A DNA stretch of 44,037 nucleotides from Pseudomonadota bacterium (GCA_015486445.1 WFRT01000177.1:1-44037); one strand, 5' to 3'. Numbered from the stretch's first letter, positions 26,781 to 35,490 are shown. Notes: a model not told the origin generated them from the letters alone. A program made the numbers and translations.

Positions 26781-27372
26781 AGACGGTTACTGGAAACAGG
26801 CCAAACGCGAAGGCAAACGCTCCCGGGCGGCCTACAAGCTCGAAGAGATCGACCAGCGCTTCCGGCTTTTCCGCAAGGGTCAGAAGATCCTTGAACTGGG
26901 GGCCGCGCCGGGCGGCTGGATGGAATATATCGCCACCCGCCTGGGCCCGGACGGCCGTGTCCTGGGGCTTGACCTGCAGCCCATCAGAGACCTGCCGGCC
27001 CCGCCCTGCCTGACCCTGGTGGCCGACATCCTGCTCCCGGAAACCGAAACCCGGATCGACGAACTCATGCCGCCGCCAATCGACGGGGCGGTCTCCGACC
27101 TGGCCCCCAACCTGACCGGGATCAGGGCCACCGACCAGGCCAACTCGATTGCCATGCTTGAGAAAGCCCGGGAGTTGGTGGCACCGAGGCTGGCGGACAA
27201 CGGCTTTTTCCTCTGCAAGGTTTTCCAGGGCAGCGAACTCAAGCCCTTTCAGAAAAGGCTCGAGCGTGATTTCCGCAAGGTTGTCCTGGCCAAGCCCCGG
27301 GCAAGCCGCAAAAGCTCGACCGAAATCTATCTCGTGGCCACCGGCTACGCCGGCAGGAGCAGGCGCCAGTAA
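26764..27372 (+). CDS. rlmE: 23S rRNA 2'-O-methyltransferase RlmE (FtsJ)
   Basis: Methylates U2552 of 23S rRNA with S-adenosylmethionine, a late step in 50S assembly. The 202-aa protein has SRAAYKLEEI (catalytic Lys), ELGAAPGGWMEY (SAM loop), SDLAPN (catalytic Asp), CKVFQG (Lys) and SSTEIYLVA (Glu), completing the K-D-K-E tetrad. The frame stays open far upstream, antisense to the bio genes, but homology begins at MAFNRKDGYW. The last 28 bp overlap the convergent pilD gene. Confidence 0.93.
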   Translation: MAFNRKDGYWKQAKREGKRSRAAYKLEEIDQRFRLFRKGQKILELGAAPGGWMEYIATRLGPDGRVLGLDLQPIRDLPAPPCLTLVADILLPETETRIDELMPPPIDGAVSDLAPNLTGIRATDQANSIAMLEKARELVAPRLADNGFFLCKVFQGSELKPFQKRLERDFRKVVLAKPRASRKSSTEIYLVATGYAGRSRRQ

Positions 27373-28127
27373 AGCGCTACCAGCTGCGGCCCGCAAAACA
27401 GGTACAAAAGCCCCCCGGCGGCCAGGAACGGACCGAAAGGAATGGCATACTTGCCGTCCCGGCCATACGCCAGCATCAAGCCGACCCCAACCACGGCACC
27501 ACTTAAGGAACTCAACAGGATAATCGGCAGCAGGGCCCGCCAGCCGAGAAAAGCCCCGAGCAGGGCCAGCAGCTTGAAATCACCTCCGCCCATCCCCTCC
27601 ACTCCGGTTACCATATAGTAGCCGCGTGCCACCAGCCACAACACGGCATAACCGCAGACGGCACCGAGCAGCGACTCAGACCAGGCCAGCCCGGCCCACC
27701 ACCAGGACCCGGCCAGGCCGACAACCACTCCCCCGAGGCTGAAAGTGTCGGGAATGATCTGGAACTCGAGATCGATGAAGGTTATCGGTACCAGGAGAAA
27801 AATCAGCACCAGGGCGCCGAGCAGTTCCCGGGAGAAGCCAAAGCGCCAGGCGGCAAGGCCGAACAGCAGGCCGGTCAGGCCCTCGACCAGGGGGTAGCGC
27901 CAGGAAATCGGCTGGCGGCAGAAATAACAGCGGCCGCGGAGCAACACAAAGGTCAGCAGGGGGATATTGAGCCAGAACGGCAGCCGCCGCCCGCACCGGG
28001 GACAGTGGGAGGGAGGGGAAACCACCGACAACCCGCGCGGTATCCGGTAAATGCAGACATTGAAGAAACTGCCGCAAACCAGCCCCAGAATCACCACCCA
28101 GAGGGTTAGAAAAAGGCCGCCGGTCAT
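27345..28127 (-). CDS. pilD: Type IV prepilin peptidase / N-methyltransferase
   Basis: Inner-membrane aspartyl protease that cleaves and methylates prepilins and type II pseudopilins. The 260-aa protein shows GSFFNVCIYRIP, the zinc-type cysteines CPRC (42, 45) and CYFC (67, 70), catalytic Asp119 in FIDLEFQIIPD and Asp183 in GGGDFKL, and about seven membrane segments. The two Cys pairs mark the bifunctional form. It serves the pilMNOPQ system found 7 kb away. It overlaps rlmE tail to tail. Confidence 0.94.
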   Translation of the reverse strand: MTGGLFLTLWVVILGLVCGSFFNVCIYRIPRGLSVVSPPSHCPRCGRRLPFWLNIPLLTFVLLRGRCYFCRQPISWRYPLVEGLTGLLFGLAAWRFGFSRELLGALVLIFLLVPITFIDLEFQIIPDTFSLGGVVVGLAGSWWWAGLAWSESLLGAVCGYAVLWLVARGYYMVTGVEGMGGGDFKLLALLGAFLGWRALLPIILLSSLSGAVVGVGLMLAYGRDGKYAIPFGPFLAAGGLLYLFCGPQLVALYWRLLLPA

Positions 28128-28180
28128 GGCCCGGTCACCCCGTCCCCGGGCCGGCAGGCAACCCGGGAGAAATTAGGCGG

Positions 28181-28209
28181 TTGAACAAAAACCACAATTA
28201 TGGTATACA
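28181..28209 (+). promoter_or_regulatory. Sigma70 promoter of carD
   Basis: TTGAAC (28181-28186), a 17-bp spacer and TATACA (28204-28209). It lies about 180 bp upstream of the carD start in an AT-rich island and is the best promoter seen in the window. Confidence 0.65.
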
Positions 28210-28392
28210 TGTATTTCTACATAACAGCTTGTGAAATAAAGTTTCAACCCGACCGGCAAGCAGCCAGCCAGCGCAACAGCCGCCGGGCCATAACATGTCA
28301 ACAGGCTTTTTGCCAACAAAAAATCATCTCGCCGGAGGCCCCGGGTTTTCGACCTGATGTTGCCAACCGAGAAAGACGGGAACCGATATACC

Positions 28393-28911
28393 ATGGGAAA
28401 ACAGACCAGCAATGCTTTCAACATCGGGGACCTGGCGGTCTACCCGGGCCATGGCGTAGGCCGGATCAACGCCATTGAACGGCGCGAGGTCTGCGACAAA
28501 ATCCAGGAGTTCTACATCATGGTCATCCTGGACAGCAACATCACGATCATGATTCCCAAGAACAACACCACCAATGTCGGTCTGCGCCAGCTGGTCAACC
28601 AGGAAGAGGTCAAAAAGGTCTACAAAACCCTCAAAAAACGGCGGGTGAAACTTTCCCACCAGACCTGGAACAAGCGTTACAAGCAGTTCCATGACAAGAT
28701 CAAAAGAGGGTCGCTGTTCGAAGTCGCCGAGGTTTTCCGGGATCTCAACCTGATCAGTCTGAACAAGGAGCTCTCTTTCGGCGAGCGTAAAATGATGGAA
28801 ACCGCCAAGCACCTGATCGTCTCCGAACTGGCCCGGGCCCGGGCCCTTTCCGAAAGCGAGATCGAGCAGGAGATTCACGAAATCTTCGTCAGTGACGCCA
28901 AGGAAACCTGA
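28393..28911 (+). CDS. CarD/CdnL-family transcription regulator
   Basis: RNA-polymerase-binding regulator that stabilises open promoter complexes. The 172-aa protein has the N-terminal RNAP-interacting domain (FNIGDLAVYPGHGVGRI, with IMIPKNNTTNVGLR) and a helical C-terminal DNA-binding domain (WNKRYKQFHDKIKRG, then ERKMMETAKHLIVSELA). ATG at 28393 is chosen because GGGAA precedes it; an upstream in-frame ATG at 28357 lacks a site. It heads the carD-PIN/TRAM-ispDF group. Confidence 0.92.
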   Translation: MGKQTSNAFNIGDLAVYPGHGVGRINAIERREVCDKIQEFYIMVILDSNITIMIPKNNTTNVGLRQLVNQEEVKKVYKTLKKRRVKLSHQTWNKRYKQFHDKIKRGSLFEVAEVFRDLNLISLNKELSFGERKMMETAKHLIVSELARARALSESEIEQEIHEIFVSDAKET

Positions 28912-28980
28912 GTCCTGGCGCCCGCCCCACCCCGATGCCTTTGAACTTTAAAACCCTGTCACCCGTGCACGAGAAAAATC

Positions 28981-29970
28981 TTGCTCATAATCCGTACTTT
29001 TTTCACCCTGGCGGCCGCCCTGCTTTCTTTCCAGATCGCCAAAGCCCAGCTCCACCGGGTTGACTACGCCTGTGTCGCTTTTTTCGTCGCCGGCTGCCTG
29101 GTGGCCTACCTCTTCTACCTGGTCAGCCGCCTGAAACAGATTCCCCTGCGCACCATTCTCGGGGGATTCACCGGCATGGTGGTCGGGCTCTTCATCGCCA
29201 ACCTGCTGCTCCGCGGAGCGCCGTTCGTCGACCTCTTCGACAACCCACGGACCAATTTCACGCTCTACCTGCTGGTCTACTCGTTGCTGGCCTACGTGGC
29301 CCTCGAAGTCGGCCTGAAAAAAGGTGACGAATTCGACCTCATCCGGGCCCTGGTCAGCAAGAAGAAGGAGGACCAGGAAAAGATCGTCGACACCTCGGTC
29401 ATCATCGACGGCCGCATCGCCGACGTCTGCGAAACCGGTTTTATCGAGGGGACCCTGATCATCCCCCAGTTCGTTCTGCATGAACTGCAGTCGATTGCCG
29501 ATTCACCCGACTCGCTGAAGCGCACCCGGGGCCGGCGGGGGCTGGACATCCTGAAACGCATCCAGAACCAGGCCAAGGTCAAAATCGTCATCACCGACGA
29601 AGATTTTCCCCGGGTCAAGGAGGTCGACGCCAAGCTCGTCGCCCTGGCCAAAAAGCGGGAAGCCAAGATCCTGACCAACGATTTCAATCTCAACAAGGTG
29701 GCCGACCTCCAGGGGGTCGAGGTTCTCAATCTCAACCAACTGGCCGAAGCCTTGAAACCGCTGGTCCTGCCGGGCGAGTCGATGGACGTCCTGATCAGCC
29801 GGGAAGGCAAGGAACCCGACCAGGGGGTCGCCTACCTCGACGACGGAACCATGGTGGTGATCGACCACGGCCGGGAACGGGTGGGAGAAACCGCCAAGGT
29901 AATCGTCACCAGCGTTCTCCAGACCACGGCCGGCCGAATGATCTTTGCGAGATGCAAGAATGGCGGCTGA
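28981..29970 (+). CDS. Membrane-anchored PIN/TRAM domain protein (YacL-like)
   Basis: A 329-aa protein with four N-terminal membrane segments (residues 1-110), a PIN nuclease domain (about 134-245) and a TRAM RNA-binding domain (about 270-325). Acidic PIN residues are seen at VDTSVIIDG (Asp137, Asp143), Glu169, Asp216 and LTNDFNLN (Asp234), so the nuclease site looks intact. Family members in Firmicutes (YacL) sit next to ispD, as here; the RNA target is unknown. The start is TTG at 28981; no ATG fits the frame upstream. It overlaps ispDF by 11 bp. Confidence 0.88.
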   Translation: MLIIRTFFTLAAALLSFQIAKAQLHRVDYACVAFFVAGCLVAYLFYLVSRLKQIPLRTILGGFTGMVVGLFIANLLLRGAPFVDLFDNPRTNFTLYLLVYSLLAYVALEVGLKKGDEFDLIRALVSKKKEDQEKIVDTSVIIDGRIADVCETGFIEGTLIIPQFVLHELQSIADSPDSLKRTRGRRGLDILKRIQNQAKVKIVITDEDFPRVKEVDAKLVALAKKREAKILTNDFNLNKVADLQGVEVLNLNQLAEALKPLVLPGESMDVLISREGKEPDQGVAYLDDGTMVVIDHGRERVGETAKVIVTSVLQTTAGRMIFARCKNGG

Positions 29971-31204
29971 AAAGGTGACGACCCGGGGTTACGCCGTAAT
30001 CGTCGCGGCCGGCGCCGGTCGGCGCTGCCCGGGACCTCTGGCAAAACAGTTTCTCGAACTCGAGGGCCAGCCCCTCTACCTCTGGAGCGTCAAGGCTTTT
30101 CTGCAGGACCCCCGGATTCATGGAGTGGTGCTGGTGGGACCGGCCGCCGACGAAGCGGCCCGGGCCGGGATGCGGGAGGCGGTGCGGGCTTTTCCCCGGG
30201 TTCTGGCGGTCGTTGCCGGCGGGCCGACCCGCACCGATTCGGTGGCCTGCGGGATCGACGCCCTGACCGAACAGGTGGCCCTGGCGGACAACGATCCGGT
30301 TCTCATCCATGACGGCGCCCGCCCCCTGGTCTCCGCCGAACTGATTGCCCGGATCATCGATGAAACCGCCGCCGGCCGGGTCGCCATCCCGGTAACCACT
30401 CCCACCGCCACGGTCAAGCAGCTCGACCGGAACACTATCCTGAAAACCCTGCCCCGGGAGACTCTCGGCCTGGCCCAGACCCCCCAGGGACTGCCCTGCA
30501 AACTGTTGCTCCGGGCCCTGGAGTATTACCGGCGCCACCCCGATCCCGCCCGCCCGGCCACGGATGAGAGCGCCCTGGTCGAAGCCCTGCCGGAGGCTTT
30601 GCGGAAGGGCTTTAACATCGTTGCCGTCGCCGGGGAAACCCGCAACCTGAAAATCACCTTTCCGGAAGACCTCAGGCTGGCCCGGGCCCTGCTGCCGCAA
30701 TCGCTGCAAGAGCACGGTTCCTTCCCCGCTCCGCCTTTCGCCACCGGTTTCGGTTATGACGTCCACGCCTTCGCCAACCAACGCGAGCTGGTCCTTGGGG
30801 GCGTAAAAATCCCTCAACACACAGGGCTCGCCGGACACTCCGACGCCGACGTCCTGGTTCACGCCCTGGTCGACGCCATCCTCGGAGCTGTCGGCGCGGG
30901 AGACATCGGCCAACTCTTTCCCGACCACGACCCCGCTTACAAGGACATGTGCAGCCTGCGCTTTCTGGAAAAAGCGGTTGAGCTGGTGCGGGCGCAAGGA
31001 CGGCTGCTCCTGGCCGCCGATATAACCGTGGTGGCCGAAACCCCGAAACTGGCACCCCACATCCCGGCCATGCGAAACTGTCTGCTGGAGGTTTTAGGCC
31101 CCTGCCAGCTCAATCTCAAGGCAACCACCAGCGAAGGCCTCGGGTTTACCGGTCGCCGGGAGGGCATTGCCGCATACGCCATCGTCACGGTGGCGGCTCC
31201 ATGA
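29960..31204 (+). CDS. ispDF: Bifunctional IspD/IspF enzyme of the MEP pathway
   Basis: Fused 2-C-methyl-D-erythritol 4-phosphate cytidylyltransferase and 2,4-cyclodiphosphate synthase, 414 aa. The IspD half (about 1-240) opens with VIVAAGAGRRCPGPLAKQF, a slightly changed form of the usual AAG.G.RM....PKQ loop, and has DGARPLVS. The IspF half (about 255-414) has the metal-binding GYDVHAF, AGHSDADVLVHALVDAILGA, and the LNLKATTSEGLGFTGR signature. ATG at 29960 overlaps the PIN/TRAM stop, suggesting coupling. The linking IspE step must be encoded elsewhere. Confidence 0.94.
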   Translation: MAAEKVTTRGYAVIVAAGAGRRCPGPLAKQFLELEGQPLYLWSVKAFLQDPRIHGVVLVGPAADEAARAGMREAVRAFPRVLAVVAGGPTRTDSVACGIDALTEQVALADNDPVLIHDGARPLVSAELIARIIDETAAGRVAIPVTTPTATVKQLDRNTILKTLPRETLGLAQTPQGLPCKLLLRALEYYRRHPDPARPATDESALVEALPEALRKGFNIVAVAGETRNLKITFPEDLRLARALLPQSLQEHGSFPAPPFATGFGYDVHAFANQRELVLGGVKIPQHTGLAGHSDADVLVHALVDAILGAVGAGDIGQLFPDHDPAYKDMCSLRFLEKAVELVRAQGRLLLAADITVVAETPKLAPHIPAMRNCLLEVLGPCQLNLKATTSEGLGFTGRREGIAAYAIVTVAAP

Positions 31205-31220
31205 ACCTGCCCCGGCCGAG

Positions 31221-32048
31221 ATGAGCAAAAACTTTCGCGCAAACCAGATTTCCCGGCCCGCACCCGCGAAAGGTTCGGGCCGGCCCAGTGAAAACCAGGC
31301 TTGGATGCTGGCCCTGGGAGTCTCGATCCTGATCCACATCCTGATCCTGCTCCCTTTGACCGACTACAACCCGTTCCGCTTCAACCCGGCCGGTCAGACC
31401 GTCAAGGTCCAGCTCCTCGAGCCGCGGGCCGTGGCCAGGACCAGGAAAAAGCCCTCGCGCCAAGTGAAGAAAACCGTTGTCAAACACCGGAAGCAACGTA
31501 AACTCAAGCAAAAGCCTAAGAAAAAGCCGGTCAAGACGAAAAAGCCCAAACCGGTCAGCAAAAAATCGCTCCTGGCCCGGAAAAAGAGCCGGCCCCGCAA
31601 GCCCAAACCGCAGAAAGCGGCCGACAGCCGCCTGGCAAAAATCAAGAAGAAACTGGCCCGGCAGCAGGAGGAAGAGAAACTGGCGGCCATCCGTCAGCGC
31701 CTGCAAGCCGAGAGTTCACCGGCCGCCCAGGCCCGCCGCAACGCCCTGCTCCAAGAATATCAAGAGCTTCTCAGGGCCTGGCTGATGCGCAACTGGCACC
31801 TGCCGGAACATCTCTTAAACAGCGGCCTCGAAGCCACCATCAGCCTGACCATCGACGCTTCGGGACAACTCCTGAGCCAGAAAGAGGAAAAGCTTTCGGG
31901 CAACCTGCTGTTTGACAATGCCATGCGCCAGGCCGTGGCCGGGGCGCAGCCGTTTCCACCTTTTCCCCCGGATCTCAAGCTGCCTCGGGAGGAGTTCGTT
32001 ATAACTTTCAACCCCAACAATTTGAAAAAACCGGGCTCTGGCGACTGA
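31221..32048 (+). CDS. TolA/TonB-like envelope protein
   Basis: A 275-aa inner-membrane protein with one N-terminal membrane segment (about 28-47), a long linker and a C-terminal TolA/TonB-type domain (about 180-265: LRAWLMRNWHLP, then ISLTIDASGQLL). The linker (about 70-150) is extremely rich in Lys, Arg and Pro, unlike the Ala/Lys/Glu helix of E. coli TolA. Position directly before tolB-pal-cpoB indicates a TolA role; tolQ and tolR are not in the window. ATG 31221 has only a weak site; the frame is open 18 codons upstream inside ispDF. Confidence 0.8.
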   Translation: MSKNFRANQISRPAPAKGSGRPSENQAWMLALGVSILIHILILLPLTDYNPFRFNPAGQTVKVQLLEPRAVARTRKKPSRQVKKTVVKHRKQRKLKQKPKKKPVKTKKPKPVSKKSLLARKKSRPRKPKPQKAADSRLAKIKKKLARQQEEEKLAAIRQRLQAESSPAAQARRNALLQEYQELLRAWLMRNWHLPEHLLNSGLEATISLTIDASGQLLSQKEEKLSGNLLFDNAMRQAVAGAQPFPPFPPDLKLPREEFVITFNPNNLKKPGSGD

Positions 32049-32101
32049 CAACAGCCCGGGGAAGCAATCAACAGGTTAAACTGAAAACAGGCTGAACCTC
32101 G

Positions 32102-33451
32102 ATGAAAAAAACCGTTCGCTATTTCACGTCCCCGACCACCGTCCTTTTCTTTCTCCTCCTGCTGCCCGGGCTTTTTTTCCCGCCCGCCGCGAGGGCCCGG
32201 GTCTACCTCGAGCTTGACTCCCCCAACCTGCGCCGGGTCCCGATCGCCGTGGCCCCCCTGATTCCTTTGTGCGGCAGCAGTGAAGACCGGACAATCGCGG
32301 ACACCGGGCGTCAGATCCTGCTTGACGACCTCGAGTTCTCGACCTTTTTCAAACTGCTGTCGGACCCTTCGACCTACCTGGAAAAACCGCAAAAATGCAA
32401 CCTGACCAAGGGAACCTTCGACTTTCGCAACTGGTCCCTGATCGGCGCCGAGCTGCTGCTCAAAACCGGCTACTCCGCGGTCGGCGACCGCCTGGTGGTC
32501 GAGTTCCGGCTCTACGACACCCTGGCCGGCAAAATGATCGTCGGCAAACGCTACCGGGGGCGGCGCAAGAACCTGCGCCTGATTTTCCACAAGTTCTCCA
32601 ACCAGGTAGTCAAAAGCGTTACCGGCCTGCCCGGAGAGTTCACCTCCAAAATCGCCTTCTCGGGACGCAAGAAAAACGGCACGGCCCAGGAACTCTACAG
32701 CTGCGACTACGATGGCCATGAGCGCCGCCAGCTGACCCGCAACGGTTCCCTCAACCTCTCGCCGGCCTGGTCGCACGATACCAACAAGCTGGTCTTTACC
32801 TCCTACCGCCGCCACAATCCGGATCTCTACCTGATCGACTTTCTCAAAGGCAAGGAGGTCCTGCTCGCCAGCCGCAAGGGGATCAACACGGCGGCCGACT
32901 GGTCGGCCAGGGACCGCTACCTGACCTTGATGCAACGTTATGAAAGCCACAGCGAGATCACCATCATCAACGCCCTGACCGGCAAATCCATCCGCCGGCT
33001 GACCCACAGCAAGGCCAACCAGGCTTCCCCCTGCTGGTCGCCCGACAACAGTATGATCGCTTTTGTTTCGGACCGCAGCGGCACCCCGCAGATCTACCTG
33101 ACCGCGGCCGACGGCGGCACGCCCTGGAAACGCCTGACCTTGAGCGAGGTTTACAACGCCAACCCGGACTGGTCGCCGCACAACAACACCATTGTTTTTA
33201 CTTCCAGGATCGACGGCATCTTCCAGATCTGCACGATCAAACCTGACGGTTCTGGTTTCCGGCAGCTGACCTACGCTCCCAGCAACTGCGAGACCCCGAG
33301 CTGGTCACCCAACGGCCGCCACATTCTCTTCACCCGGAAACTCAACGGCACCTATCAGTTGATGGTCATGGATGAAAAGGGGCGCAATCTCAAACAGGTG
33401 ACCTTCGACAAGCTTGACAAATTCAGCCCCGACTGGTCAGGCAACCGGTAA
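32102..33451 (+). CDS. tolB: Tol-Pal system protein TolB
   Basis: Periplasmic beta-propeller that links Pal and the inner-membrane Tol complex. The 449-aa protein has a signal peptide ending near AARA (about residue 33), the N-terminal domain (DSPNLRRVPIAVAPLI, then RQILLDDLEFSTFF), and repeated propeller blades each carrying the SP.WS/PDWS pattern (LNLSPAWSHD, ASPCWSPDNS, ANPDWSPHNN, ETPSWSPNGR, FSPDWSG). Length is normal. It is 53 bp after tolA and ends before a terminator-like hairpin. Confidence 0.95.
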   Translation: MKKTVRYFTSPTTVLFFLLLLPGLFFPPAARARVYLELDSPNLRRVPIAVAPLIPLCGSSEDRTIADTGRQILLDDLEFSTFFKLLSDPSTYLEKPQKCNLTKGTFDFRNWSLIGAELLLKTGYSAVGDRLVVEFRLYDTLAGKMIVGKRYRGRRKNLRLIFHKFSNQVVKSVTGLPGEFTSKIAFSGRKKNGTAQELYSCDYDGHERRQLTRNGSLNLSPAWSHDTNKLVFTSYRRHNPDLYLIDFLKGKEVLLASRKGINTAADWSARDRYLTLMQRYESHSEITIINALTGKSIRRLTHSKANQASPCWSPDNSMIAFVSDRSGTPQIYLTAADGGTPWKRLTLSEVYNANPDWSPHNNTIVFTSRIDGIFQICTIKPDGSGFRQLTYAPSNCETPSWSPNGRHILFTRKLNGTYQLMVMDEKGRNLKQVTFDKLDKFSPDWSGNR

Positions 33452-33483
33452 CGCCGCAACTTCCGCTCTCCGTTCCCGGCCTC

Positions 33484-33523
33484 AGGCGGCCGGCCCAGCG
33501 ACCCGGATTGCCTCGGTTTTTTT
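33484..33523 (+). terminator. Probable terminator after tolB
   Basis: AGGCGGCCGG (33484-33493) pairs, with G-U pairs and one bulge, with CCGGATTGCCT (33503-33513), followed after 3 bp by seven T residues. The rest of the 362-bp gap to pal is AT-rich toward its 3' end and probably holds the pal promoter; weak candidates such as TTGTAT-17-TTAAAG around 33687 were seen. Confidence 0.5.
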
Positions 33524-33813
33524 GTCCCCGGCGGGTCCCAAGCCGCCGAGTCCTGAAGCCCAGCAACCCGGCGGCCCGGTAATTTTAAAACCGATTTTTA
33601 GATGACTCCGCACCTTTCAAGGCCGGAATTTAATTAGAATTTCTAATAAAAAGCGTGGCGACCGGCATAGCCGGCGCTTATTCGCTTGTATTTTCTTGAT
33701 TTTTTATGTTAAAGAAGATAGTAGTAGTACATAAGAACTAGGTTATGGTTTACAAAATCACGTTCGAGTAATTTAAACCCTGACCCACAGACAGAGAAAG
33801 AAGGAGTCAAAAA

Positions 33814-34368
33814 ATGAAAGCAGTAAGAATTGTTTTGGCCTTGATCCTGGCCGCAAGCTTGATGTTTGCGTTCACCAGTTGTACCTGCAAACCCGGAGAT
33901 ATCGCCGAGGAACAGGTTCAGCCCAAAGTCATGGAAACCCCGGCAGTCGCCACCCCGGCCCCGAAAGTTGAACAGCCGGCCGCGGTAAGCGCCGCCGTTC
34001 TCAAAGTCGGCAACCGGATCGTCGATGTCGGCGACCGCATTTTCCCGATCTATTTCGATTTCGACAAATCGGAACTGCGGGACGATGCCCGGGCGACCTT
34101 GAGTGAACTGGCCCAGTGGCTGAAAGACAATCCCTATGTCAAAGTCCGGGTCGACGGCAACTGTGACGAACGGGGCTCCAACGAATACAACCTGGCGCTG
34201 GGTGAAAACCGCGCCGCCAGCGCCAAGAAATACCTGGTCTACCTCGGCATCTCTCCGGACCGCCTGGAAACCATGAGCTACGGTGAGGAGAAACCGGTAT
34301 GTACCGAATCCACCGAAAGCTGCTGGAGCAAAAACCGGCGTGATGATTTCACCATCATTGCCAAATAA
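33814..34368 (+). CDS. pal: Peptidoglycan-associated lipoprotein Pal
   Basis: Outer-membrane lipoprotein binding peptidoglycan. The 184-aa protein has a lipoprotein signal (ASLMFAFTSC, Cys about residue 27), a Pro/Ala-rich spacer, then an OmpA-like domain with YFDFDKSELRDDA and the peptidoglycan-binding NCDERGSNEYNLALGENRA. An excellent AAGGAG lies 7 bp upstream of the ATG. It stands alone between two terminator-like structures, so it may be expressed separately from tolB, as high-copy lipoproteins often are. Confidence 0.95.
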   Translation: MKAVRIVLALILAASLMFAFTSCTCKPGDIAEEQVQPKVMETPAVATPAPKVEQPAAVSAAVLKVGNRIVDVGDRIFPIYFDFDKSELRDDARATLSELAQWLKDNPYVKVRVDGNCDERGSNEYNLALGENRAASAKKYLVYLGISPDRLETMSYGEEKPVCTESTESCWSKNRRDDFTIIAK

Positions 34369-34382
34369 CGGGTCATGGTCAT

Positions 34383-34414
34383 GGATTTTCGGGCTCTTCG
34401 GGGCCCGAAAATCC
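34383..34414 (+). terminator. Strong hairpin after pal
   Basis: Perfect 12-bp stem GGATTTTCGGGC / GCCCGAAAATCC with an 8-nt loop, 15 bp past the pal stop. It lacks an immediate T run, so it may act as a terminator with the later TTTTTT (34437 onward) or as an mRNA-stabilising 3' end. Confidence 0.6.
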
Positions 34415-34469
34415 GTTGTCATAATTTAGCTGCGGATTTTTTCTGTTGTCCACATCATCTACTTAATTA

Positions 34470-34510
34470 ATAAGGGTGCCTTGAGATTCACGATTCCGAG
34501 GTGCCCTTAT
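34470..34510. repeat. Inverted repeat between pal and cpoB
   Basis: ATAAGGGTGCCTTG and CGAGGTGCCCTTAT pair over 14 positions including G-U pairs, which suggests selection as RNA. It lies 55 bp upstream of the cpoB start. There is no T tract. The role is unknown. Confidence 0.5.
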
Positions 34511-34564
34511 GTTATATGTACATAAAAGAGTAAGTTTTCCCGAAAGCGGCAGAGGTTTTCGTAC

Positions 34565-35377
34565 ATGGCTGCAATCCCAAGGCAAAAGCTGGTTCTGGTC
34601 ATCATCGTTCTTCTGGCCCTGTTTCTGACGGGCTGCGCCAATGACAGCCAGATCCGTGAGCAGCAGGCCCTTTACCAGCGCCTCAGCGCCGTGGAACAAC
34701 AGCAGAAAGCCCTCAGGGAATCTCAGCAGAAGCTCAACGCCGACACCAACATCCGCCTCGACAACCTTGAAAGGGAACTCAAGCTTTTAAGTGAATCGGT
34801 CGAAGACAGCCTGACCAAGCCCGAGGAGATCGGAGCCAGCGCCGCCAGCCCCGAGATCGATGCCGCCTTGGAACGCATTGAAAAACGCCTGCAGAAACTG
34901 GAACAGCAGGCAACCGGAAACCCGGCGGCACCGAGCCCGTCATCCCCCGGCAAAACCCCTCCAGCCGTGGTTCCAGCAAAAAAATCTCCGCCGCCGCCCG
35001 GAGCCCGGGAAAAAGCACTCTACGACGATGCCTACGCGGCTTTCAAAAGAGGCAATTTCAAAGCCGCCAAGAGCAAGTTCAAGAAATTCATTTCCACCTA
35101 CCCCAACAGTACCTACAAGGTCAACGCCCTCTTCTGGATCGGCGAATGCTATTACAAATCCAGAGACTACGCCGAGGCCATCATTAAATACGACGCCATC
35201 GTCGCTTCCTATCCCCACCACCCCAAAGCACCCAGCGCCTTGCTGAAACAGGGGTTTGCCTTCATTCAGCTCGGCGACACGACGGATGGGAAACTGATCC
35301 TGGAAAAAGTGATCAAGAATTACCCGGGCACCGACCAGGCGGAAATCGCCAAGAGAAAACTTAAAATTCTCAAGTAA
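34565..35377 (+). CDS. cpoB: Tol-associated protein CpoB (YbgF)
   Basis: Periplasmic helper coordinating Tol function with cell-wall synthesis. The 270-aa protein has a lipoprotein-like signal (LFLTGCANDS), which is unusual since E. coli CpoB is a free periplasmic protein. A coiled coil follows (about 30-120; Gln/Leu/Glu heptads) and a C-terminal TPR domain from about 150: ALYDDAYAAFKRGNFKAA, then FWIGECYYKSRDYAEAI. The coiled coil followed by TPR is the CpoB layout. It follows pal, its usual position. Confidence 0.9.
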   Translation: MAAIPRQKLVLVIIVLLALFLTGCANDSQIREQQALYQRLSAVEQQQKALRESQQKLNADTNIRLDNLERELKLLSESVEDSLTKPEEIGASAASPEIDAALERIEKRLQKLEQQATGNPAAPSPSSPGKTPPAVVPAKKSPPPPGAREKALYDDAYAAFKRGNFKAAKSKFKKFISTYPNSTYKVNALFWIGECYYKSRDYAEAIIKYDAIVASYPHHPKAPSALLKQGFAFIQLGDTTDGKLILEKVIKNYPGTDQAEIAKRKLKILK

Positions 35378-35418
35378 ACCCTATTCCAAACCATAGATTA
35401 AGCGCCCCGCGCAAATCA

Positions 35419-35432
35419 GGCATAGATTGTGC
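35419..35432 (+). promoter_or_regulatory. Possible sigma54 promoter of the pilM operon
   Basis: AGGCATAGATTGTGCA has GG and GC separated by 10 bp, the -24/-12 spacing of sigma54 promoters, but matches the rest of the consensus only partly. It lies about 100 bp upstream of pilM. Confidence 0.2.
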
Positions 35433-35490
35433 AGGGATTAACCATACAGGACAGAGTTTCCGTAATTGGGCTAAAGAAATATTTCATTAG

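Noticed and set aside
32102..34368. tolB-pal as a single transcript
   Set aside because: A 362-bp gap with a terminator-like hairpin and a strong separate ribosome-binding site argues for separate expression of pal.
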